Positions 50,099 to 57,166 of a DNA stretch of 64,000 nucleotides are shown here, piece by piece. Below the pieces are notes generated by a model. It was not told where the DNA came from. It searched no databases and worked only from the letters and a program-made list of their open reading frames with translations. Origin of the DNA: Streptomyces natalensis ATCC 27448 (GTDB lineage Bacteria; Actinomycetota; Actinomycetes; Streptomycetales; Streptomycetaceae). Location: NCBI RefSeq assembly GCF_000935125.1, contig NZ_JRKI01000029.1:124001-188000 (forward strand), read 5' to 3'. The position numbers were made by a program, and so were the translations under genes. Every line of letters begins with the position of its first letter. Position 1 is the first letter of the stretch.

Positions 50099-52480
50099 CT
50101 ACCGGTAACCGTTGTGGGGCGGGGGCTGCCGGTAACCGTTGTGGGGTGGGGACTGCGCAAGGCCGTCGTACGGTGCCGGCTGGTGGAAGGGGTCGTACGG
50201 CACCTGCTGCGGCAGACGGTCGTAAGGCACCTGCGGCGGCAGACGGTCGTACGGTGCCGAGGGCGCAGAGCCGGGATCCTGCGGAGGCAGGCCGTGGCCG
50301 GGATCCTGCGCGCCCGCCGGGGCCCAGAGGCTGCCGTACCGCTCCATGCGCTGCCATCTCAGGCGGGAGCCCGAAACGGCGGTGAAGACGGACTGGATCA
50401 CCACCAGGTACATCAGCTGCCGGTAGACGAACTGCTGCAACGGCAGGCTCCACAGCGGTCCTGGCCGTTCCCCGTCCAGGTGGAACGCGTACCGGCCCAT
50501 CAGGAGTTGCAGCAGCAGGAAGGCCAGCCAGAGCCCGGTGATCCGGACCGGGTCGAGGAAGAGCAGCCCGTACACGGCGAAGATGTCGACGACGGGGGCG
50601 AGCAGCGGCAGCAGGACCTGGAAGAGGAGGAGGTAGACCAGGCCGCGTCGGCCGAGTTTCCCGGCGGCGCCGCGCTGCACCAAGGCGCCGCGGTGCTTCC
50701 ACATCGCCTGGAGGGTGCCGTAGCACCAGCGGTACCGCTGCCGCCACAGGGCGTTCAGTGACGCCGGCGCCTCGGTCCAGGCCACCGCACCCTCCTCGTA
50801 GACCACACGCCAGCCGGCGCGGCACAGCGCCATGGTGAGGTCGGTGTCCTCGGCGAGGGTGACGTCGCTGACGCCGCCGAGGGCGAGCAGCGCCCGGCGG
50901 CGGAACGCGCCGACCGCCCCCGGGACCGTCGGCATGCACTCGGCGAGGTCGAACAGGCGGCGGTCGAGGTTGAAGCCGACCACGTACTCGATGTGCTGCC
51001 AACGGCCCAGCAGGCCACCGCGGTTGACGACCTTGGCGTTGCCCGAGACGGCGCCCACCCGGGGGTCGGCGAAGGGCTGCACGAGCGTGCGGACGGTGCC
51101 GGGTTCGAAGACCGTGTCGCCGTCGACCATGACCACCAGCTCGCACGAGGCGGCGGCGAGTCCCGTGTTGAGCGCGGCGGGCTTGCCCGCGTTCCGCTGC
51201 CGGATCACCCGCACCCCCGGCAGGCGGAGCGACTCCACCAGGTCGGCGGTGCCGTCGGTGGAACCGTCGTCCACCACGATGATCTCCACCGGATGGTCCG
51301 AGGCGAGCAGTGAGCGTACGGCCGCCTCGATCCCGGCGCTCTCGTTGTACGCGGGGACGATGACGCTGACCTGTGCGGTCACCGGCGGCCCCCAGGAGCG
51401 GCCACGGTCCCCCGTCCGCAGCCGCCGGTGCCGACGGGCCGCGATCAGCACGACCGCCGCGCGGAGCACACTGATCGCTCCGGCCACGCACATCAGCACG
51501 CCGAGCAGCCACACGGTCCAGTCGCCGGCCCGCAGCAGCCCGATGAGGGCCATGCCTTGCAGTTGGTCGCCGGGCCCGGCGCGCCGGAGCTCCCCGGCCA
51601 TGCCGACCGAGGCGCCGACCGTGGCGAACCGGAAGCCCTGAGCCTTGAGCCGTGGAATCAGGGTGCTCAGCGCGGCGACGGTCTGCGACCGGTCACCGCC
51701 GCCGTCGTGCATCAGCACGATCTGCCCGGCGTGGCCGTGGGGTGTGGCATGGGCAAGGATGCGATCGGCACCGGGGCGCTGCCAGTCCTCGGCGTCCTGT
51801 GTGGAGAGCACCGTGACATAGCCTGCCGCGTCCGCCTGCTTGAGGACGGACCAGCCGGCATCGTCCAGCGCATCGTTCTCCGAGGAGTACGGCGGCCTGA
51901 GCAGTGCGGTGGTGACCCCCGCGGCACCGGCCACCGCCAGCTGCGTCTCCCGCAGCTCCAGGGAACGCTGCCAGGGGGCGAGGCGGGCCAGGTCGGGGTG
52001 GGTGAAGGTGTGGACACCGATCTCGTGGCCCTCGGCGACGATCCGGCGGACCAGCTCCGGGTGGGCCACGACCTGGGTTCCGACGACGAAGAACGTCGCG
52101 TGCACATGGTTGCGGTGCAGTACGTCCAGGACGCGCGGCGTCCAGACGGGGTCGGGGCCGTCATCGAAGGTGAGCGCGAGGGTGCGGTCCTTGACCCGGG
52201 CGGTGTGCGCGGAGGTGGCGGCGTCCGCGATCACCGGGCCGCCGTGGGTCACCTGACGGGGCACCGCGTTGCTCCGGCCCCGGGCACCGGTCACGGCGTC
52301 CGAGGTGATCCCGAACATGTGGTGGGTGTAGCCCTGGAGCAGGAGGGCCGTCGACAGGGTCACCGCGATCACACTCAGCAGGAGCCAGTGGGCGCGGGGT
52401 GTGATCTGTCGGGTGCGTCCGTGGCGGCGGGCAGGAGCGTTGCGGTGTCGGCGGTCGGTCACGTCAGAGCCTTGGATCAC
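50099..52480 (-). CDS. Bifunctional polysaccharide deacetylase/family 2 glycosyltransferase (MatB-like)
   Basis: 793 residues. A membrane helix (~31-50) precedes a NodB deacetylase domain with 'LALTFDDGPDPVWTPRVLDV' (104-123) and zinc ligands in 'VHTFTHPDLA'. More helices (~320-350) lead to a processive GT2 domain with 'VVDDGSTDGTADLVE', 'VVMVDGDTVFEPG', 'LAEDTDLTMALC' and 'RQRYRWCYGTLQAM', then C-terminal helices and a Pro/Tyr-rich tail with 'PYDRLP' and 'PPHNGYR' repeats. The architecture matches MatB of the S. coelicolor/lividans matAB locus, which makes a poly-N-acetylglucosamine-type glycan. It overlaps the upstream gene by ATGA. Confidence 0.88.
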   Translation of the reverse strand: MIQGSDVTDRRHRNAPARRHGRTRQITPRAHWLLLSVIAVTLSTALLLQGYTHHMFGITSDAVTGARGRSNAVPRQVTHGGPVIADAATSAHTARVKDRTLALTFDDGPDPVWTPRVLDVLHRNHVHATFFVVGTQVVAHPELVRRIVAEGHEIGVHTFTHPDLARLAPWQRSLELRETQLAVAGAAGVTTALLRPPYSSENDALDDAGWSVLKQADAAGYVTVLSTQDAEDWQRPGADRILAHATPHGHAGQIVLMHDGGGDRSQTVAALSTLIPRLKAQGFRFATVGASVGMAGELRRAGPGDQLQGMALIGLLRAGDWTVWLLGVLMCVAGAISVLRAAVVLIAARRHRRLRTGDRGRSWGPPVTAQVSVIVPAYNESAGIEAAVRSLLASDHPVEIIVVDDGSTDGTADLVESLRLPGVRVIRQRNAGKPAALNTGLAAASCELVVMVDGDTVFEPGTVRTLVQPFADPRVGAVSGNAKVVNRGGLLGRWQHIEYVVGFNLDRRLFDLAECMPTVPGAVGAFRRRALLALGGVSDVTLAEDTDLTMALCRAGWRVVYEEGAVAWTEAPASLNALWRQRYRWCYGTLQAMWKHRGALVQRGAAGKLGRRGLVYLLLFQVLLPLLAPVVDIFAVYGLLFLDPVRITGLWLAFLLLQLLMGRYAFHLDGERPGPLWSLPLQQFVYRQLMYLVVIQSVFTAVSGSRLRWQRMERYGSLWAPAGAQDPGHGLPPQDPGSAPSAPYDRLPPQVPYDRLPQQVPYDPFHQPAPYDGLAQSPPHNGYRQPPPHNGYR

Positions 52481-53313
52481 TTCACGGGCTTGTGGGACGT
52501 GCCGAGGGCGCGCCCCTTGGAGGAGGGGGTGGGGGCGACGGTCGGGGTAGGGGCGGCGGTCGGGGTGGGCGCAGCCGACTGCCCGGACGGGGCCGCAGGG
52601 GCGGTGGAGGCTGTCGGCCGGCCGGTGGGGCTGGGGGACTCGTGCACCGCTGCGCCGGAGCCCTTCCGCGCCGCGGTGGGGCTCGCGCTCCGTGCCGGGT
52701 GTCCGGTGCCGGACGAGGGGTCGGGTGCCGTCGCCCTGGGGCCGGCCGAGTGCGCGGAGTCCGCGTGCGGGACGAACGGGGAGCTGATGCCGGGACCGCC
52801 CAGCATCGCGCTGATCAGCACGGCGACATAGCCGCCGGCGGGGATCATCATCAGCCGGGCGGCGCGGAGCACGCGGCGCTGGCGTCGCCCCGAGGAATCG
52901 ACGAAGACGGGCCGCGCCGACTCGCTCCGGCGCGTGTCAGGTTCCGGCACGGGGTGGCCGGGTGCGTCGAACACCGGGAGCGGCGCCGTGTCGAATACGG
53001 GGAGCTGCGCCGTGTCGCACACCGGGAGCTGCTCTGTGAGGACGTCACCGTACGGGGAGTCCCACGCCGTCGCGGTCTGCCCCGTCGGATACGTCCACTG
53101 CGCGGGCGGTACCCCGTCCCAGCCCGGCGAGGCCGTGTCGGTGGTGACTCCCCCTGCGTACTCGTCGCCATAGGGATAGCCGTACTGATGGCTGTAGGCA
53201 TAGGCGTAGCCCGGCCCGCCCTGCGGATCCTCGCCGTACACCGCTCCGCTTCCGTCTGTCCACCGCACGAGTCGCGTCCCCTTGTCCTGGCCGACCGACG
53301 CGGTCGCCCACAT
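52477..53313 (-). CDS. Proline-rich single-pass membrane protein (MatA-position)
   Basis: 278 residues from 'MWATASVGQDKGTRLVRWTD'; an upstream start at 53352 is possible. The N-terminal ~170 residues are Tyr/Gly/Pro-rich and cytoplasmic, with short repeats built on 'LPVFDTAPLPVFD'. One membrane helix follows ('ARLMMIPAGGYVAVLISAML'), then an extracytoplasmic Ala/Pro/Ser/Thr-rich tail with 'PTPTAAPTPTVAPTP'. It lies directly upstream of the MatB-like enzyme with an ATGA overlap, so it is probably its partner or regulator. No catalytic domain. Confidence 0.65.
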   Translation of the reverse strand: MWATASVGQDKGTRLVRWTDGSGAVYGEDPQGGPGYAYAYSHQYGYPYGDEYAGGVTTDTASPGWDGVPPAQWTYPTGQTATAWDSPYGDVLTEQLPVCDTAQLPVFDTAPLPVFDAPGHPVPEPDTRRSESARPVFVDSSGRRQRRVLRAARLMMIPAGGYVAVLISAMLGGPGISSPFVPHADSAHSAGPRATAPDPSSGTGHPARSASPTAARKGSGAAVHESPSPTGRPTASTAPAAPSGQSAAPTPTAAPTPTVAPTPSSKGRALGTSHKPVK

Positions 53314-53672
53314 GGAAAGAGCGCACTCGGCCGGAAGTGTTACACCTGGCACTCAAAGGACGGATGAATCCCCTGAGAGAGCGCGATCCCTGCCATGAGT
53401 TCACAGATCTGCCGATACCGGACTCGGACTCAGATCGACAGGTGGCCACACCGGAACCCGGGATCGGCGGACGCGGCGAGATCCGTGCTCCGCGCCCAAC
53501 CACGCGCCGCACCACACGCCGCCGATGCTGTGCGCGTGGGACCGGTGCGGCGAGGTTCTCCGCGCCACACCGCAGGTCTTCTCGTTTCGACGGCGGCACG
53601 CCGGGGGCCGCGGCGACGTGTGAAGGAACACGGGTCGTTGTGACACTTCTGTGAGGGCGGACGCTGTTCACC
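53314..53672. promoter_or_regulatory. Divergent promoter region of the surface-glycan operon and the ECF sigma gene
   Basis: About 360 bp between divergent units, without a supported gene. Promoters for both must lie here. I see no convincing operator by eye. Confidence 0.4.
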
Positions 53673-54377
53673 ATGAGGCCGTCCATGCGTCCGGAACGCG
53701 GCGGACGACACAGACCCGCAATGAACCCGGTGCGAACGAGGACAGTCTTGGGCCAGCTACGGCAACCCCGGCGCGCAAAGCCGTACGACGAGGAACTGGG
53801 CGCGGCGGTCACGCGGGCCCAGGACGGCGACGACGCCGCTTTCGCGCTGGCCTATCGAATCGTGCAACCGGGCCTGCTGGGCTATCTGCACGGGCTGGTC
53901 GGCGAGGACGCGGAGGACGTGGCCTCCGACGCCTGGCTGGAGATAGCCCGCGACCTCGGACGTTTCAAGGGCGACGGGCCCGGGTTCCGCGGCTGGACCG
54001 CGACCATAGCCCGGCACCGGGCACTGGACCACCTGCGCCGCCGGCGCGTGCGGCCCCGGGCGGGCGGGACCGAACAGGACGTCCTGAACCTGCCCGGCCC
54101 GCACAACACCCATGACCAGGCCCTGGAGTCCCTCTCCACCGAGCGGGCCCTGGAACTGGTCCGCGGGCTGCCGCGGGACCAGGCCGAGGCGGTACTCCTG
54201 CGGGTCGTCGTGGGTCTGGACGGTCCCGCCTCCGCACGCGTCCTCGGCAAGCGTCCGGGAGCGGTGCGTACGGCCGCCCACCGGGGCCTGAAGCGTCTGG
54301 CGTGCCAGCTGGGGGTCGGCGAGGTGGACGAGGGTGTGACGGATGAGGCGTCCCCAACGCTGGGGAAGTCGACATGA
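53673..54377 (+). CDS. ECF RNA polymerase sigma factor
   Basis: 234 residues from ATG 53673, or 218 from 'MNPVRTRTVLG'. Region 2 includes 'LAYRIVQPGLLGYLHGLVGE', then 'DAEDVASDAWLEIARDLGRF', and region 2.4 'FRGWTATIARHRALDHLRRR'. Region 4 is 'LPRDQAEAVLLRVVVGLDGP', then the helix-turn-helix 'ASARVLGKRPGAVRTAAHRG'. Its stop overlaps a 31-codon ORF (ATGA), followed by a membrane protein, so a control module is likely. Divergent from the surface-glycan operon, a plausible target. Confidence 0.85.
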   Translation: MRPSMRPERGGRHRPAMNPVRTRTVLGQLRQPRRAKPYDEELGAAVTRAQDGDDAAFALAYRIVQPGLLGYLHGLVGEDAEDVASDAWLEIARDLGRFKGDGPGFRGWTATIARHRALDHLRRRRVRPRAGGTEQDVLNLPGPHNTHDQALESLSTERALELVRGLPRDQAEAVLLRVVVGLDGPASARVLGKRPGAVRTAAHRGLKRLACQLGVGEVDEGVTDEASPTLGKST

Positions 54378-54469
54378 ACGACGAGGACGACAGCGGGCGG
54401 CCAGAAGCGTCCGGCCTGCACCTCGGCGCATCGAAACGGCCGGACAGGAACGGAAGCGGACATGGGTGA
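54374..54469 (+). CDS. 31-codon micro-ORF coupled between sigma factor and membrane partner
   Basis: It starts with ATGA overlapping the sigma stop and ends with a TGA inside the start region of the next gene (ATG at 54462, TGA at 54467). The peptide begins 'MNDEDDSGRPEASGLHLGAS' and is hydrophilic and acidic at the N-terminus. Double overlap suggests translational relay from sigma to partner; whether the peptide itself matters is unknown. It is too short for family assignment. Confidence 0.4.
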   Translation: MNDEDDSGRPEASGLHLGASKRPDRNGSGHG

Positions 54470-55280
54470 ACGGCTGAGCGACGACGGAGCGCCGGTCCGT
54501 CACTGGCATGGGGACCCTGACGGCGCCGTGTCCGGTACGTCGGACATATCTGACGCCGCCGCGCTGGAAACGGTGCTGGCCGACGCCATACGTCGAGACC
54601 GCCTCGATCCCGAGGGAGAGCAGCGGGCCCTGGCCGCCTTCCGGGCCGCCGCCCCTGGCGCGGGCGCACGCCGGCCACGTACCCGACGCCGGGACGACTG
54701 GCGGCCGCGCGCGGAGCGGAGCGTCCGGCGCCCGGTGCGGATGACTCTCAGTGTGGTGTTCGCCGGCCTCTCCCTGGGCGGTGTCGCGGTCGCAGCCATC
54801 GGGTCGGCCGGCCCGTCCGCCGACAGCGGCGGTACCGGCCGGGGGACCGCGCACCCCACTGCCATCGCCCCGGACCGGCCGGGCGGTACGGCCTCGTCGG
54901 CACCCTCCGGCCACGCCGGACACAGGGACCGCCCCTCCCCCGCCCAGGACACCGAGGCCCACTGCCGCGCCTACAAGCAGGTCGAAAGGCGCGGCAAAGC
55001 ACTCGAGGCGACGGCCTGGCAGCGGCTCGTCGCGGCGGCCGGCGGAAAGGACAAGATCGCCGCGTACTGCTCCGAGCAGCTGAGGCGGGCGACGGCCACG
55101 CCAAGCGTGCCGGCCGGCACGAACAAACCCGGCAAGGGCGCCGCGAACGCCGGCAACGGGACAGCGGGGAACACCGGCTCCTCCGGCAACGACACCCCCG
55201 GCGCCAACCCCGGCGGCACGCACGACGCGACCGGGAACGACCAGGCAAACGGCGGGACGGGCAGCGGGAAGCACCCGTAG
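54462..55280 (+). CDS. Single-pass membrane protein, probable partner of the ECF sigma factor
   Basis: 272 residues. The cytoplasmic N-terminus (~1-90) has 'AALETVLADAIRRDRLDPEG' and an Arg-rich stretch. One membrane helix ('MTLSVVFAGLSLGGVAVAAI') leads to an outer domain with two Cys ('DTEAHCRAYKQVERRGKALE' and 'DKIAAYCSEQLRR') and a Gly/Asn/Thr-rich tail. Gene order sigma-microORF-membrane protein recurs in Streptomyces and fits an anti-sigma-like or signal-sensing function; no zinc anti-sigma motif is present. Confidence 0.6.
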   Translation: MGERLSDDGAPVRHWHGDPDGAVSGTSDISDAAALETVLADAIRRDRLDPEGEQRALAAFRAAAPGAGARRPRTRRRDDWRPRAERSVRRPVRMTLSVVFAGLSLGGVAVAAIGSAGPSADSGGTGRGTAHPTAIAPDRPGGTASSAPSGHAGHRDRPSPAQDTEAHCRAYKQVERRGKALEATAWQRLVAAAGGKDKIAAYCSEQLRRATATPSVPAGTNKPGKGAANAGNGTAGNTGSSGNDTPGANPGGTHDATGNDQANGGTGSGKHP

Positions 55281-55429
55281 CCCCGCGCCGTGCCCCATCC
55301 CTGCCACGACCGCACCCGGAAGCGGCGGAGAGCCGCCCACACTGGTAGCGGTTCCGGTGTCGTGCCCCCTCCCCCATACGGCGCCATCCAGACCTTCCGC
55401 GAGGCGGTGCGCCCTCCGGATGCCCTCAA

Positions 55430-55829
55430 TCGCCCCCCTGGTGGTGGTCACCAGCGTGGCCGCCGGCACCCGGGCACCCCGCTTCACCAGCAGCACGGCC
55501 GCGCTCACCAGGCCGCCCATCGCCATCAACAACTCGGGCTCAGGCAGACGGGCAGCCACCCATGCGCCGGCAGGGACAGTGCATGCAGACGCGACGACCA
55601 GGGGAACCATCGCAGTCAGCCGCACCCTGCGCCGGCCTCCGGCAAGCCCCGCCAAGCTGATGGCACCGGCAGCACGGTTGGCCAGCACCACCCCCTCGGC
55701 CGGGCCAAGAACCAGCACCAGCGCAGGAACTGCGACGAGCGCGAACCCCATACCTGTGAGCCACTGCACCGACGCGCCCAACAAGACAATGCCGCCCAGC
55801 AAGAGATCGGCTGCCCAACTGCTCGTCAC
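55430..55829 (-). pseudogene. TauE/SafE sulfite-exporter family gene, 3'-truncated
   Basis: From GTG 55829, with AAGGAGC just upstream, the first ~130 codons form four to five good membrane helices: 'LLLGGIVLLGASVQWLTGMG', 'FALVAVPALVLVLGPAEGVV', 'LANRAAGAISLAGLAGGRRR'. This is the first half of a TauE/SafE anion exporter. After 'VPAATLVTTTRGAIEGIRR' the frame, though open for a long way, is no longer membrane protein. The second half (~120 residues) is lost. Confidence 0.65.
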
Positions 55830-56191
55830 AGACGGCTCCTTACGGGGGTCCTCAAGATTGATCCCGCACAGCTTTCCTTCCGTCAGGCCGCAATGATCAA
55901 TGGCTGTGGCGGCGGCAGCGCAGTGGTTCCCGCAATACACGGGCAACAGGCGACAACGTGGCTCATGCGCAGCACCGCCAGCCGCGTCACCCTGCACCCA
56001 TGACCGACGCCCGGCACCGGCCCCGCGGCCGCGCCCGCCGCCCGCCCCTTTCGCCGCGCACCGGCGTCAGGCCGCGGCTCTGGCCACGGCAACGGCCCAG
56101 GTGCGAGGTCCGCCGGCTGCTCGCCGCGCTCGGAACCGCCGATTCCGACGGCCCTGGCTCGCACGTGGATCTGGCCGCCGGGTACACCGAG

Positions 56192-56644
56192 CTAAGGGCA
56201 GTCGCGGGGCGCCCGGCACCGCTCGACCCGAGAGTCGCCCACGCCCTCCGCGTGAGCAAGCGCCGGAATCCTCTGCCGCAGCATGTGCATAGCGAAGATC
56301 CGCCCACGAGTTGCCGTGGCCTGGCGTATCTCGTCGTGCAGGTCATCCACCGCCGTTCGTGTCGCCGTCTTCCGGATGCGAGTCCGGTAGTCCGCTTCCC
56401 ACGCACCGGTGACCGCGGACACCACACCGATCGAATGCAGTCCGCCGTCAACGCGGTCAACGAGAAACGGGCCATTGCCCACCAGCTGCTGAGAAAAATC
56501 TCCCGTGCGCACATACTCGGCGGACTGGTAGGAGACGATCCACACCAGTTCGTGCTCCTCGACATGCGCCACCAGCAGCTGCCCTGGCGACTCGCGCTCC
56601 AGCTGAGCCTCCACCAGCCGGACGGCGAATTCACGGTCGATCAT
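56192..56644 (-). CDS. YrhB-domain/Imm35-like protein
   Basis: 150 residues from 'MIDREFAVRLVEAQLERESP'. It shows the YrhB/Imm35 pattern: an N-terminal helix, then 'HVEEHELVWIVSYQSAEYVR', then 'VGNGPFLVDRVDGGLHSIGV'. Imm35 proteins are predicted immunity proteins of polymorphic toxin systems, and others are stand-alone. The C-terminal ~60 residues are helical. No adjacent toxin is obvious, though a large membrane protein with a lipase-like end lies downstream on the other strand. Confidence 0.7.
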   Translation of the reverse strand: MIDREFAVRLVEAQLERESPGQLLVAHVEEHELVWIVSYQSAEYVRTGDFSQQLVGNGPFLVDRVDGGLHSIGVVSAVTGAWEADYRTRIRKTATRTAVDDLHDEIRQATATRGRIFAMHMLRQRIPALAHAEGVGDSRVERCRAPRDCP

Positions 56645-57166
56645 TCAGGCAGCATCTCCCACCGGAGAGCGAACGACCAGCGGATTTCCTTCTCGCCTCG
56701 GGCCGGAGGGCTTCGCGATCACGAGCATGCCGAGGTCGCTGGGACCGCCCCGTCGGTGCTGCGGTCGCGTTCCGGACTGCGATCGAGAGCAACGAGCTTC
56801 TCCTCGGCTCGACCGTTTCTCCGCTCGGTGCTGCACCTGATGACGCTCGGCGCCGAGCTGCGCGAGAGAGGGACCCACACCGTCCCAGCAGCCCAGCGGA
56901 CCTGCTTGCTCCCGGCCGTACGAGCCGTCCGTGATCGGCTGACGCCCTGGACCATGCTTCAGCGCTACTGGCGGGCATGGTCGACGACGCCACCGCCCGC
57001 CGATCTCCAGCACCTGATCAACGCCGTTTCCGCAGACAGCCCCCTCGAACTCTACTGCCCGTCCAACAAACCACCGCTAGAGATACCGAGAGCGGCTGAT
57101 CGACTGGCAGGTGCTGCACACAGCGCTGATGCTGGGAGCGTGGGGTCTGTTCGTCAGGAGGCGGCA
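56645..57166. other. Gap with a possible serine-recombinase scrap
   Basis: About 520 bp without an intact gene. A plus-strand frame at ~56815-56875 reads 'RSVLHLMTLGAELRERG', reminiscent of the 'LLHL.TLGA.LRERGVGL' segment of resolvase/invertase-type serine recombinases, but only ~17 codons match. The promoter of the following membrane-protein gene must be here. AGGAGG at 57156 is that gene's ribosome binding site. Confidence 0.3.

Noticed and set aside
47779..50385. 868-codon open frame on the plus strand
   Set aside because: Antisense to the class A PBP, which has all catalytic motifs; the plus translation is Gly/Val/Asp-rich shadow sequence.
53757..55997. 746-codon minus frame containing the TauE-like start
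   Set aside because: Only the first ~130 codons after GTG 55829 are TauE/SafE; the rest is antisense to the sigma factor and its partner and is not membrane protein.
56815..56875. Serine recombinase gene
   Set aside because: Only about 17 codons resemble the family; no catalytic Ser region or DNA-binding domain is present.
55958..57166. Upstream extension of the large membrane protein (400 extra codons)
   Set aside because: The extension overlaps the YrhB-like gene on the other strand and lacks protein character; a strong ribosome binding site supports the start at 57167.
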